Position numbers and translations under genes: made by a program
Assembly (NCBI GenBank): GCA_003254925.1
Contig: QANZ01016482.1
Coordinates: forward strand, 1 to 64,000
Length of the DNA stretch: 64,000 nucleotides
Source: Chamaecrista fasciculata
Taxonomy: Eukaryota; Streptophyta; Magnoliopsida; Fabales; Fabaceae
Direction: 5' to 3'
Notes under the pieces: model-generated
Database searches by the model: none
The model's input: only the letters and a program-made list of their open reading frames with translations
What the model was told of the DNA's origin: nothing
Part shown: piece after piece, positions 1 through 12,590 of the stretch
Layout: every line of letters starts with the position of its first letter
How positions within the stretch are numbered: the first letter of the stretch is position 1

Positions 1-640
1 AGGCTATACTATCTTCAGGGGACCGTAATTGAGGGTGAGACAGCAATTGCCTCAGGGAATAGTGAGGCAGGTGATGATGATTCTGGAGCAAGTGAGGCGA
101 GCACCTCAGACAGTGGTGAGGTGAGCACCTCAGGGCGAGAACACAATAGGAGTCAGTTATGGCATTTTAGGCTCAGTCACATGAGTGACAAGGGACTCAC
201 ACTTCTAGGGAAGCAGAACTTACTTGATGGGTACAAGAGGGATCTCTTGAACTTCTGTGAACACTATGTGTTTGAAAAGCGGACGAGAGTGAAATTCCGC
301 AAGGTGGGAGTGCACACGACCAGGGATAGGTTGAATTATGTCAATTCAGACCTATGGGGTCATAAAGGAGTTCCTTCTAAGAGCGGTGACCGTTATTACA
401 TGACGTTGATTGATGATTCCAGAATGGTATGGGTGTACATACTTAAGTCTAAGGATGAGGCATTTCCAACATTTATCAAGTGGAAGGCAAAGGTAGAGAA
501 ACAGACAGGAAGGAAAGTGTGTTGCCTTAGGACTGATAATGGGTTGGAATACAACAACAAGGAGTTCAATGGGTTTTGCAACAGAGAAGGCATTGTGATA
601 CACCGTACGTGCATAGGAGCGCCATCGCAGACTGGTTATT
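1..640 (+). pseudogene. Truncated Ty1/Copia polyprotein (GAG-pre-integrase plus integrase core)
   Basis: Frame 1 is open from the window edge. It starts with an LYYLQGTV-like segment and an acidic Ser/Gly-rich linker, then a GAG-pre-integrase zinc-binding region (LWHFRLSH, later CEHYVFEKR) and an integrase core (SDLWG, YYMTLIDDSR, LRTDNGLEY). Two catalytic Asp (SDLWG and RTDNG) are visible. Homology stops near base 640, just after an APSQTG stretch equivalent to the usual PQQNG, so the third catalytic residue and everything downstream (reverse transcriptase, RNase H) are missing. In the usual HHCC motif the second Cys of CxxC is replaced (CEHY), so it was probably dead before truncation. The open frame runs on to 711 by chance. 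The left part lies outside the window. Confidence 0.85.
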
Positions 641-711
641 GTATTCATTCATCAGGTTATTGTATTCTCATATTCTTTATAGTGAAGTTCCTTATTCTTG
701 GGTGGATGTAG

Positions 712-2115
712 GTCATACTAACCGAACCACGATAAATTGCTTGTGTTCATCTATTCTTCTCTATATTCCGCATTCTCATATACTTGTTTTGATTTATGAA
801 TGTTGTTGGGAGATATTCTGAATCCTAACATATAGCTTTCATGAATTCATGAACAAGTCATTTGTATGAGAATTAAATTAAATTATTTATCAAAATACTG
901 ATAAATATAGATTTTTTTTCTTCCGTTTAAAGTAAGTATACATATCACTTTGCCCCATCACTTTACAGATGGTCTTTAATTTGGCATCGTTATCTTTTTC
1001 TGGCTGCCTAATCCAACATAACCTTATGCTCTTATATGTTATATCACTTAGCTTTTTTCAGTGCACTTGGCGGAATCCAAATAATTAATATTCTTTTCTC
1101 ATTAATTATTACTGCCAATTAGAAATGATACGAAGAAACTAATGAAATCCGTTCCCATTAATGTTCCAGTTTGTTAAATTAAATATTCAATTTAGAATAA
1201 TTAAAGAAGATATCGTATGTGGGTGTACCATATATGTCAATTTCAAAATCTCAACTCTGAATCAGATACATTATGTAACTCTGATTAAGTAAGCAAAGAG
1301 CGAGAATGCAAAATATACAGCATTTATTCTCATTAGTGACCATATGGAATAAAGTACACCACTTTTCATTCTAGTAGCTAGTTCCATTTAGACTTATAGA
1401 GATGAAGTTAGAGAGAGCCACATGAAATTGTGATCAATGAACCATTTTTCATTTAAAAAGAAATGTGCAGGTGTGGTGGGAAGTTAATGTACTATGTAAC
1501 CAAGGACACAGTCTACGTTCAAATTAATAACAAAAATGATTTTTTAACAACATTCATTTAGTGTAATGTTGATAAATGAAAGAGAATGGTGTATCCATTC
1601 ATTATGAACTTCTACAGGCTATATATGGTGATGGTGTGACTGCCTCTGTGATGTGAGGCCCATGCTTGCATCACCAACCAATAACCCTAAATAAAATAAG
1701 TGCACCCATTAATTACCATATATATATATATATTCTTTATTATTATTGTTATTGAATAATATTGATAGACAGTGAAGATGACAGCAAAATTAGAATATTG
1801 AAAAAGATGCAGCAGAGACGAATGTACAGTCTTGCTTTAATTTGTGTTTGTGCCGTGCGTGTTATTACTTATTAGTGTAAGTGCTGCAACTCAACAAGTC
1901 ACGTGCCTTCTTCATATGTTTTGCTGTTGGTGGAGTGTTATAAATAGGAGAGAGGGGTAAGGTTTTTCACTCAGCAGACACACACCAACTAATTAATTAG
2001 GCTTTGTATGTAGTGTTGGTTGTTCCTAGCTCTGTACTCAAGTGATCATCTAGCATTACTAATTAGCACCAGAAATTCCATCTCCAAGGAGATAGAATAA
2101 TTAATTAGAAGAAAT
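712..2115. other. AT-rich intergenic DNA and UMAMIT promoter
   Basis: No coding signal. The last 200 bases hold the TATA box and the leader of the transporter gene. A short (TA)n tract lies near 1720-1733. Confidence 0.6.
1939..1946 (+). promoter_or_regulatory. Probable TATA box of the UMAMIT gene
   Basis: TATAAATA lies 170 bases upstream of the ATG at 2116, in a sensible position for a leader of about 130-140 nt. There is no other support. Confidence 0.5.
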
Positions 2116-3551
2116 ATGGAAGCAGGGAATGGAATTGGGAGAATGGTTGAGAGGTGTAAGCCTTACATAGCCATGATATCTCTGCAATTTGGCTATGCTG
2201 GTATGAACATCATCACTAAGGTTTCACTCAACAGAGGCATGAGTCATTATGCCCTTGTCGTTTACAGGCACGCCTTTGCTACTGCTGCTATTGCTCCCTT
2301 TGCTCTTGTTCTTGAGAGGAAAGTGAGACCTAAGATCACATTCCTCATGTTCATGCAAATCTTCCTCCTCGGTCTTCTTGGGTTAGTATACTATTATATA
2401 TCAATCTTGTACCTCACGTAAATAAATAAAATATTCTCAAATAAATATAATGTTTCTGTTTTGTGTAGGCCTGTGCTGGATCAGAATTTATACTACGCAG
2501 GGTTGAAGTTCACATCTCCAACCTACTCCTGTGCTATAAGCAACATACTTCCTGCTATGACATTCGTGATGGCAGTTATTTTGAGGATGGAGAAGTTAGA
2601 TATGAAGAAAGTTAGATGCCAAGCCAAGGTAATAGGAACCATAGTGACAGTTGGTGGAGCCATGCTAATGACACTGTACAAGGGCCAAGTCATCAACTTC
2701 CTCTGGTCTCATCACCCCACAAACTACACTACTCCTAGTACTTCCGTCAATGATAATTCTTCTGGTGAAAAAGATTGGGTGAAAGGCTCCATTCTTCTGA
2801 TCCTAGCCACTCTGGCTTGGGCTTCTTTCTTCATCCTTCAGGCCATCACACTTAGGACCTACTCTGCTCAGCTTTCTCTCACATCCCTCGTTTGTTTCAT
2901 GGGCACACTTCAATCCATTGCTGTCACTTTCGTCATGGAACGCAACCCCTCTGTTTGGAGTATTGGTTGGGACATCAATCTCCTCGCTGCAGCCTATGCT
3001 GTAAGCCTTCTAATTCTGTCTATCATTAATTTATTAATCCCACATCGATCGGGGAGCTAACTTGTGCTCATTATATATTTAATTTGAACAGGGCATAGTG
3101 TCATCAGGAATTGCGTACTATGTTCAAGGGATTGTGATGCAGAAACGAGGTCCTGTATTCGTCACTGCCTTTAGCCCTCTCATGATGATCATTGTTGCCA
3201 TCATGGGATCTTTCATCCTCGCCGAAAATATCTACCTCGGAGGGTAACTATTCACTATTCATTCTCTCCTTAATTAATTAATCCACTTTCATTCTCATTA
3301 ATTTTTTTATTTACAGAGTGATAGGGGCGATGCTAATCGTGGTGGGTCTTTACTCTGTTCTGTGGGGAAAGTACAAGGAACACAAAGAGAAAGAGGCAGA
3401 CACAACCCCAGAGGATGATATGATTGTGAAGGGAATAACCTCAGAAAATATTAATAATGGAAGGATGATGACGAGTTTGAAGGAAGATGATCATGATGAC
3501 GATATCGAGATGCAAAGTAAAGTAGTAGCCATAAGTGTTCCCAAAGCTTGA
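2116..3551 (+). CDS. WAT1-related / UMAMIT (nodulin MtN21, EamA) transporter
   Basis: Four exons (2116-2381, 2469-3000, 3092-3243, 3317-3551) join in phase with GT-AG introns to a 394-aa protein, the normal family length. Family features include KPYIAMISLQFGYAGMNII at the first membrane segment, PVLDQNLYYAGLKFTSPTY after exon 1, KVIGTIVTVGGAMLMTLYKG closing the first EamA repeat, and GIVSSGIAYYVQG in the second. About ten membrane segments are expected, with EamA repeats at roughly residues 18-150 and 190-340. The tail after LYSVLWGKYKEHKE is acidic and variable, as usual. Known members move amino acids, auxin or other metabolites across the plasma membrane or tonoplast; the substrate cannot be read from sequence. 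The start is the first ATG after a clear leader. Introns are short (74-91 nt). Confidence 0.93.
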
Positions 3552-5130
3552 GAACAACAGAGATTCATGAAGAGGAGTAATAACAGAGGGCGAAACTTGA
3601 AAGGAAGGCAGAGAAATTTGAGAATTGATCAAGCTAAGAGGCACTTTAACTTGTTTTTGTACCTTCATTTTTACAACTTTTTTAAGTTGGTATATAGGGG
3701 GCCTATATATGAGGGTACTTTTGTATGATAATATACTATATATTATGTGATGAAATGTAACTTAAATTTTGCAAATTTTGAAGAAACCAAATAACCGAGA
3801 GTGTTTTGTTCAAAAAAAAAAAAAATTTACCGAGAGTGTCGTTTATGTTAATAACTTAATATACCTATTTCCTATTTCTTACTTTCAATTTTTGGAGGGA
3901 TCGTATTATATTTTAGTCACTTAAATGATGTAATAAGTACTTTTGAATATATATATATATATATATATATGTGTGTATATACACAATCGTAACAATATTA
4001 AACATATATTTCATCGTTATAAAATGGTTATTTTTTAAAAAGTTTAAAATAAATTAAATTTATAATTCTTAATGAAAATAAATAATGTTGAAATAAATAA
4101 ATAAATAAAAAGTAAATTTGTAAATTGTAGCAATATTGCTTTAGATGGTTTTTTAGTCATTTTTTAGAATCTTAAGAAAAACTCATTATAAAGAACACTG
4201 TGGATTCATTTTAAAAAAATCATGATTGTAATCTAACCTACAAGTGCAGGTGGACTCGATTTTTATAAATTTGTAAATTGACTCCAACTGTGTTCACTTT
4301 AACCTCTAGGAAATATTTCCAATATAATTGTTGGGCTTGGTCATTCCAGAAATAAGGTCCATTTGACCCAACTCCAGCCCAACCTCTTTATTCAATGGCT
4401 GGTGTTTTATTTTTCAAGTCAAAATGTGAATAGAGAAATGACCCAAAAAAAATGTGAATAGAGAACAAACAAGAAAGTTTTAGAAAGAGAGAGAGAGAGA
4501 GAGGGATGTTCTTGACATCCTTTCTTATTATATCGTAGGTCAGTTTTTTTTTGAAAGTGATTTAGATATTTCAATTTGGTGTTAAAATTGCTGCTCTATT
4601 TTTGTGCAATTTTGGTTTTCTCAATTTTATTTATGTTTGCTAATTTGAGTATATGTTGGAGGAAGTTTGTGAATGAAATATATTATATTAGGGTCTCTTG
4701 AGGTTGAATATTATCTTAGATACATTTGTACGTTTTTTATATTTAAATTTTGTAAGATAATGTTTTTACTTTTTTAATGAATTGTAAGAAGTTGCATATA
4801 ATTTTAGTTGTATTCTTTGATTAATGTAATCATTAAGCAATTTGGAGGAAAATATTATATTTCATTTGTACGGTTTTAAAATTGTTTAGTGGTTAATAAT
4901 TTTATTGACATTTTCGCTTCTGCTGCGTCTGCTAACTATGCTACCGCCCGTAAATAATAAAATTAAATATGCATTAACCGATAGCATATATACCTAAATT
5001 ATACTAACGTATATAATTAATTAACAATACTTACCTAACACACATGTACCACTTGCTTACAAAGAATATCGAATGATTCTTGACTGTTTTTTTCATTAGT
5101 AAAGTCAATCTTAAAAAAAAAGGTTCAAAT
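3552..5130. other. AT-rich intergenic DNA with (AT)n microsatellite
   Basis: Contains the transporter 3' UTR, an (AT)n run at 3947-3970, a short A run near 3815 and a (GA)n run at 4488-4503. No gene seen. Confidence 0.6.
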
Positions 5131-5480
5131 CTAGGAAGCATGGACACTGACACGGACACGGGACACGACACGGACACGGACACAGCGACACGCTAGACTC
5201 TTAAAATTACGCGATACGACATGGCATATATTTATATATAAAAATAATTAAATATTCATAATTTTTAATGAAAAATTTAAAAATTACAAGTTTTATTCAT
5301 AATATATGTCATGTGTATTATTATTTTCTCTTATATGTCATGTTAAAGTCACAAAAAATTGATTTATATTTTAAAATTTATGAATATGTGTCGTGTCAGT
5401 GTCGTACGGGTGTCGGACAACGACACGTGTCCGACACGACACGGCGATACGCCCTCAAAATAAAGTGTCCGTGCTTCTTA
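5131..5480. mobile_element. Mutator-like MITE with GACACG-rich inverted ends
   Basis: The ends are imperfect inverted repeats: the left starts CTAGGAAGCATGGACAC, and the right, read backwards, starts TAAGAAGCACGGACAC. Both continue with degenerate GACACG motifs for about 80 bases around an AT-rich core. The element is flanked by a perfect direct repeat GGTTCAAAT (5122-5130 and 5481-5489; 10 bp with the shared A), the length typical of Mutator-superfamily insertions. No transposase, so non-autonomous. A second, truncated copy is at 55083-55205. Confidence 0.8.
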
Positions 5481-8400
5481 GGTTCAAATTCTTCATGGAC
5501 GACCTCTTATAAGGCATGTTCGATGTATCATGTCCGTAAACATAATAATAACAAACATATAATGATTCTAACAAAATAATATTCTAAACTTGCTAAGTAC
5601 TCGAGAGACAGAACATTCTCAACAAAAATTGTGATAAAATCTACGTCAACAAGAATGCTGACACTAGTGATTAGTGAACGGTATTTTCAACATAATTATA
5701 AAAAGTAATCGATCGATATCAGGTGGAATTTAGAATAGTGGCAAAATTTTATTCTGTTGAATATAAAGAGATATAATTATGTCAATGCTGATAAATCAAT
5801 GCTGGAAGTTTACTAATTGATTCCATATATGTCAACCCTTATATATATGTTTTTATATTCTATTTACCTGGCATCTGATACATGAATATCAACATCAAAT
5901 ATATACATTTATATGCTTTTGTCATTCTCATCTAGGGTGGAGAATATTTACATCACTCACAAATTCCAAGTGATGTAAACCATATACATCAGATTAGAGA
6001 TCCAGGTTTGCACTTTAATTTGTAAGCCTCAATACCCTGCAAAACTACATTTCATTCTCCATTCTTTTATATATATATATATATATATATAGAAACTATA
6101 ATGTATATATTTATGATTGAGGCATGAGAGCATCATTTTGCTGTGTTTATGTCAGATACAGAGGTTTTGGTGGCTTAATGTTTAAGGTAAAAACATGAAA
6201 CATCAAACTCTAGCATATTATAAGAAGCAACGTCATAAATCCGGCTAATGCATTCTTCGTGTAGTCACTTCATGTTGCCACTATTTTATTCATAGGACAC
6301 TTGGTAATCTAAGAGCCCTAAATTCTCCAATGGCCACTATTTTATCATGTTGCCAAATTCTATTCGTCTTTCAAATTCATCTTTCAATTTTGTATTTAAT
6401 ATTTTTTTTATCCATTTCGTTCTCAATCTTTTATATTTTAGTTAATTTCATTTTTTATCTAATTTTTTCACTAAATTAACTATAAATTTTATTATATTTT
6501 TCAATTTAAGTTAAAATTAGAGTTTCTTTTACTATTATTTTTACATTACAAGTCATTAGTCACAAAAAAGTCATTAATATTTGATTAAAATGAGAAAAAA
6601 TAATAAAATCGATCAAAATATAAAATATTAGAGACAAAATTAACAAAAAAAAAAATTAAAAATTTGATGTAATTTTTTTAAAAAAAAAAAATTGCTTTTA
6701 ATCTGAATTAAAAAAAATGATTCTTTTATATATAGATTTAGAATTCCTATGAACTCTTATAACTAGATGCTAAAGGTTTAATTATTGATCTAGACTCTTG
6801 AGTATGAAAAATTTTAAGATTTCAAGTGAGTTGTGCTATCTACTAAAAGTTTGGCAAGACAATGAGCTATCAAAAAATTAGTCATCATATTAAACGATAA
6901 GTATTTTTAGTTATGACAAAAATTTCTTTTAAAAAAAGTTCTCATGAAGTTTATCATAATCATAATTTGTTATTATTTGTTATATATCGAAGTAATTAAA
7001 TGTTAATTGGATCAAGCCTACCTCAACTTGTGGCTTGTGGAACTAAATATATAGAACATATAATTAATTAATTAATTAATTAAGAAAACCAATTATTTAA
7101 TTAGGCGATACATATGGGATGACCAATCAACATTACACACCTGATCCAACATTTACTACTTATTGGATCATGATTGTGCGTCCACTTTTCATTTTCTCCA
7201 AAGATCGATTCATTCATCGATCATTGCTGTACTCACTATTTTAAAATTATATGTAAAGAAAATAACTAACTAAATTATTCATTCATAATTATCACACCAA
7301 ACATCAACTATTGATTATTTTAGTCTCCACTCGATCATTTAGAGGCTACTTTTGCTGAAGCTGATCTCATCAACATTATAATTAAGCAACATCATTGAGT
7401 ATTTGAGTGCAGTTATGAAATTATATACAATGATGTGCAACATCGATTCTCCACATTTACATATATAATGCCATGATGATATCTCATTATATGGCCCTTC
7501 TTCGTTTCCTAATTTAATTATTTCCATACCTATCTCACTGTATATATCAAAGCTTTGTCGTTTTAGGAGGAGACACTCAGAATATAATAGCATCATCAAA
7601 GCTTTCCTTTTATTTTTTATTTAAGAAAAAATCATTCATTGTTTTCTGCAATATTTCTAGTTAATTATGGTGTCGTCGTTATCAATCAATATTCCTCACA
7701 TAACTTGGCACTTTCATATCATGCTTCATTGTGTTGTCAAATTAGATTCAAAATTGCTAACTTGGAATATAGAAATAGAATATCAAAGAGTTGATCTAGA
7801 GAGATAGATAATTACTCGGAGCTATCTTTTTTTTTTAAAAAAAAATGTCAACTCCCCATAAGACCCCATTTGATGAAAAAAAAAAAGATAAAAATAACAC
7901 CACAGAAATGCAACCTGCAAGCACTTTCTAGATTCTCTTGGGTAAATGATAGCCACAATAAAAAAGTTAAAAAACTAATATAGAAGGAAAAAACAAAAGT
8001 GTCTACATACATCTTTCATTCTTAGGCTCTCACCATACAAATTACTCAACTTTAACCAGTGAATATCACTCAAATTAACTCAACTTTGATCTCTTTATAA
8101 TATTGTCATTTTATAAATATACTGATATATAAAATTTTTAAAATAAATAAACTCGATGTCTTTATAAGTTCTTCTCGATTGATGATGCTTGATTTCTTGT
8201 GCTATATAAAAGAAACAAATTAATGTAATAGTAAAACATAGAAAAATAAATTAATTACACATGGTAGTTATAACTTGGTAGTTTGCAATCTTTTATTTTT
8301 ATTTTTTTGTCAATAAATATTTCATTAATCTGGATTCTGGAGACAGAAAGGCCTAATATATATAGAAATCCAAAGATTTTGGCAAGGCATACAAAATCAA

Positions 8401-8517
8401 GAATCATAATGACAATTTTGAGATTATAACAAATGTAAGAAGTTTTCCTTACCCAAAAAAAAAAAAGGTAAGAGGTTTACATTAAAAAAATAGGCACACA
8501 AAAAATTAAAGTCCAAA
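5481..8517. other. Long AT-rich intergenic region
   Basis: Low-complexity A/T DNA with an (AT)n tract at 6068-6091 and short (TAAT)n near 7062-7083. Short open frames here look random. No recognisable gene or RNA. Confidence 0.5.
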
Positions 8518-8830
8518 GTGCAAATTTGGTCTTATATATTTTGCTTTGTTCTTAATTTGGTCTTATATCTCTTTAGGTCAGGTCCCAATTTGGTCTCATC
8601 TTTTTTTGTTGCAGCTTTGGTCCCATATCTTTGGGCCCATTGCAGAATTGGTCCTATATCTTTAGGGTCAGGTGCAGAAGTGGTCTCATATCTTTGTAAA
8701 AGGATCAATTAACGATTGAATTTTTTATAAAGATATGAAACTAATTCTGCAACCTAACCGAAAGATATGAGACCAAAAATTATATGGGAGCAAATTGAGA
8801 CATTTTTTAAAAGATATAAGATAAAAGATG
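8518..8830. repeat. Degenerate phrase repeat / decayed foldback
   Basis: Repeated 'AATTTGGTCTYATATCTTT' phrases run forward until about 8700 and then in reverse complement (AAAGATATGAGACCAA), as in an old foldback element. The ends are not clear and no target duplication was found. Confidence 0.4.
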
Positions 8831-8900
8831 TAAAGCGTATCTCCCAAAGAAATGGTAATTGTTCAACATGGGATCCAAGTCTTAGAAAAGGCGTTATTAT

Positions 8901-8948
8901 TGGGCCTTATTCTGTTACAGAGAATGATTATTGGGCCCAATAAGCCCA
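8901..8948 (+). promoter_or_regulatory. Cluster of site II elements upstream of the FKBP gene
   Basis: TGGGCC at 8901-8906, TGGGCCCA at 8932-8939 and AAGCCCA (reverse of TGGGCTT) at 8942-8948 lie 145-190 bases before the ATG. TGGGCY is the site II motif bound by TCP factors in many growth-linked plant promoters. Function here is inferred. Confidence 0.45.
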
Positions 8949-9091
8949 GTAGAGGGAAACAAAAAAAACAGGGAAATATCTTAACTGAAAGGCGTAAAAA
9001 GGAGGGAAACAAACAACTGCTTATCCTCTCTAACTGAAACTTTAGCAAGAAAGAAACTCACTCTCTCTTTGTGTCTCTGGTTTCAAATTCA

Positions 9092-12000
9092 ATGGCATCA
9101 CTCACTTCCCTGATTTACAATCTCAAAATTGAAGAGTCCGAATTTGGTGAGATTGAAATCGGAAATGAAGGCCTCACGAAGCGCGTTCTCACCAAAGGAC
9201 TCTCATGGCAAACTCCTTCTCATGGAGACCAAGTTGAAGGTACGTACGTACGTACGTGAATATCGAATAATTGAATGAATGAATGAAATGTGAAAAAGAA
9301 GAATGAATGGTTCTTCTTAATTGTGTTGGCAGTTCATTTCAGAGGACAAGTTGAAAATGGAGTATCCCTTGATTCAAGTTATGATGCAGCAACTCCATTT
9401 CGCTTCAACCTAGGCCAATGTAAGTCCTCACTAATGTTGTGTTTCCATGAAGTAATTTAATGGGAGAAACTCATTCTTGAAGCTCATTGAATTACTTTTT
9501 CTTCAATATTTGGTATTCAAAAATGTATTGAAGAGGGCAAAAAACAGAACCGTAAAGTTGAGAGGAGGTTCAGATTTGCATTACTTCACAAAATATAATA
9601 TAAGAGTACTAAAAGTAGAAGTTTCTACACATTTTAGTGACTGTTAAACTTAAGTACAAAATGCACATTAGAGAGGAATCAAATGGTTTAGGTGTTAGGG
9701 TCATCAAGTTATATGGTTGCAGGTGAAGTTATCAAAGGCTGGGATGAAGGTGTTGCCACCATGAAAAAGGGAGAAAGAGCAATCTTCAAAATACCACCAA
9801 ACTTGGCATATGGGGAGAAAGGCTCTCCTCCATTGGTTCCTCCAAATGCAACTTTGGTCTTTGAGATTGAGATGCTGTCTTGGATTACAGTCAGAGACTT
9901 GACCGGCGACGGAGGAATCATGAAGAAGATAATAAGGGAAGGAGAGGGATGGACAACTCCTCGAGAGGCTGACCAGGTCTTAGGTAACAAAAATGGTGTC
10001 TTTCTAGTTTCTACAGTCTTGAGTAAACATACAGTTTGTCCCTGAAAGATACATGAGTTGACAACTTAATACCTAGAAGTTTAGTTTACACACTTTAGTC
10101 CTTGAAAGTGGTGGAGGCCATACAATTTAGTTTCTTACGCAGTTAAGCCCGTTTTTAGGGCTTAATTTGCAAGGACAAACGGATTTTAAATGTGGGTTTA
10201 CGAATTTTAGGAACTAAAGAATGTAAACAAACTTTTAGTGATTGACTTATAAACTTATGTATCTTTCAGGGACTAATTTATATGTTTACTCCTACAGTTT
10301 TCGATAGAATTTTTTTTGCAAGACATATATTACATGTTAAGCCTGCTTGATATATCATTATCTCTGTATATATTCTTGCAGTGAAATATGAAGCAAGGTT
10401 AGAGAATGGGATGCTAGTTTCTGAGTCTAAAGAAGGTGTAGAGTTCAATATAAGTGATGGTATGTTGAAAATGCTTCAGAATCTTAGAGTTTGCAAAATT
10501 TATCTATAATATGTTGAATGCTTAAATCTGTGTGTATGGATATGGATCAGGCTATCTTTGTCCAGCCATGAGCATAGCATTGAAAACTATGAGAAAGGGT
10601 GAGGAAGCAGAGCTCAGTTTAAGATTCTCTTGTAAGTTTATCATGTTATCTGATATGGAGTGTGCTTGTATTGCCTTAGTCTTGTTTGGTGATTCAGACA
10701 TTCCTTTTCAGATGGTGTGAGACACAATTCAAACAGAACCAGTAGTAATGTGGGTGGTTGTACCTTACAAGATTCTAATTTAACTAGTGTCAAGCTTGAG
10801 CTTGTATCATGGAAAAGTGTAATTGATGTCACAGGAGATAAGAAAGTAGTTAAAAAGATTGAGAAAGGTGGAGATGGGTTTGAGCGTCCTAATGAAGGAT
10901 CACAAGTGAAAGGTAATCTGGTATATATATCTCAGAACACAATTCATTTATGCATGTTTTCAAACGGACATAAACCTTTTCACAAGTTAAATATGGTTTG
11001 TAATATATGCTCTGGCAGTAATATATTTGAGTAAACAAGAAGATGGAACAATTATTGAGAGGAAAGGATCAGAGGAAGAACCTTTTGAGTTCACAACTCA
11101 GGAAGGTATATAATAAGGTCTCTCTACATGTGTACTAGTTTTAATTCTTTTTTTTTTTCAAATGTTTCAATGAGTTTTTCCTTATATTTTCAGAGCAAGT
11201 ACCTGAGGGGCTAGAAAAAGCAATCATGTCAATGAAAAAAGGAGAGAAAGCCACAGTAACAGTCAGTGCAGAATATTTATCTGATAAAGATAATTTACAG
11301 ACAACCTCAGTTAATAAAGTCCTCTATTATGAAGTCGAATTGGTTGATTTTGTGAAGGTTTGGCTTACTCTATTTAAAGCTAATATCAGTTCTATTTAAA
11401 TAAAACTAGTATCGACTGTATCATCACCTAATGATTGCAGTTTGTGTGTGTGAGTAGTCAAAGCTTTCAAATATATTATTGCTTTTAGTAGATAAGTGAC
11501 TTCAAGCTGCACTATATATAGTCTCGTGTTATGTTGTTCTGAGATGACTGTGATCATGTACAGGAGAAGCCATTTTGGAAAATGGACACTCAGGAGAAAA
11601 TAGAAGCTTGTGAGAGGAAGAAGCATGATGGAAATTTACTGTTCAAGGCTGAAAAGTTTAGGCGCGCATCCAGTATATATGAAAAGGCAAATTATCAGAA
11701 CATAAGTAAATTTTTCACTGATCTATATATAGAAGCTAAGTAGTTGTATAATTGAAAGCATGCATTTCTTGAATACTCAATGCAGGCTGTAAAATGCATT
11801 GAATTTGATCACTCATTCAGTGATGAAGAGAAGCGTCATGCTAGTGCCTTACGGTTATCATGTCATTTGAACAATGCTGCTTGTAAACTTAAATTGGGGG
11901 AATACACTGAAGCCTCAAGACTATGTACTAAGGTATTACTTTCTTTTCTGATCTTGCCCCTCTATTAATTATGTTACCATCAAACACTGCATGAGCTATA

Positions 12001-12590
12001 TTAAATGTCACTTCAGTGAAATGCTTTAAATGAATGCTAAATTTTGCATAAATGCATATATAGGTACTAGAACAAGATCCACAAAATATGAAGGCTCTTT
12101 ACAGAAGATGCCAAGCATACCTCAAAACATCAGATTTAGAGAAAGCTGAGGCTGACATCAAAAGAGCTTTGAGCATTGATCCAAATAACAGGTATTCTCA
12201 TCGTCCCTTGTATTCTTAATCTATTATGTAAACTGACATTTTAATCCCTAAATTCTGATGTTGTGAAATGTTTGGTTTAGTCCCTAAAAATTTATGACTC
12301 ATTACAAGTTTGTCTCTTTATAAACAAACACCCTAACAGCTCAATCCTAAAAAGACTAAATTGTAATGAGTCATTTATTTTTGGAGACTAAATCGATAGT
12401 TTACTCTTATCTATTTGCATCCTCCCTTCTGCTTCTTCTAGGCATTAGTTGAATTAGATATCGATATATGATGGTTTGGCTTATTGGCAGAGACATGAGA
12501 TCTGAGTACAAGGAACTGAAGCTTAGGCAAAAGGAATACAGTAGATATGAAGCTGACATATTCAGCACAATGTTTACTAAGATGAGCTAG
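9092..12590 (+). CDS. ROF-type FKBP-TPR peptidyl-prolyl cis-trans isomerase (FKBP62/65-like)
   Basis: Twelve exons: 9092-9239, 9333-9419, 9723-9983, 10382-10459, 10551-10631, 10712-10912, 11019-11105, 11194-11357, 11564-11686, 11786-11932, 12064-12191 and 12491-12590. They join in phase to 534 aa (family about 550). Layout: active-like FKBP domain 1 (about residues 45-132, with GWDEGV and PNLAYGEKG), two decayed FKBP domains (about 150-250 and 265-368), then a three-repeat TPR region (from about 380) of the type that docks Hsp90, ending in a basic tail. Such proteins act as heat-induced Hsp90 co-chaperones in cytosol and nucleus. Domain 1 keeps Asp63, Trp85, Tyr108 and Phe125 but has Phe52 and Leu62 where FKBP12 has Tyr26 and Phe36. 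Intron 9 has a GC donor (AAG|GCAAAT); introns 3 and 11 carry small foldback elements. It lacks the usual acidic N-terminus. Confidence 0.93.
10021..10291. mobile_element. MITE inside FKBP intron 3
   Basis: Inverted ends GAGTAAACATACAG and (reversed) GAGTAAACATATAA continue as matching 'GTCCCTGAAAGATACAT' arms. It is flanked by CTACAGTCTT (10011-10020) and CTACAGTTTT (10292-10301), a 10-bp target duplication with one mismatch, which fits the Mutator superfamily. 271 bp, non-coding. Confidence 0.7.
12228..12404. mobile_element. Small foldback element in FKBP intron 11
   Basis: Arms starting GTAAACTGACATTTTAATCC and ending (reversed) GTAAACTATCGATTTAGTC pair over roughly 80 bases around a short centre near 12310-12350. 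No target duplication could be defined. Confidence 0.5.

Noticed and set aside
7339..7599. 86-codon minus-strand frame
   Set aside because: Random-looking composition with no neighbours or motifs.
11687..11706. GT donor at 11705-11706 for FKBP exon 9
   Set aside because: Joining it to exon 10 shifts the frame and gives an early stop.
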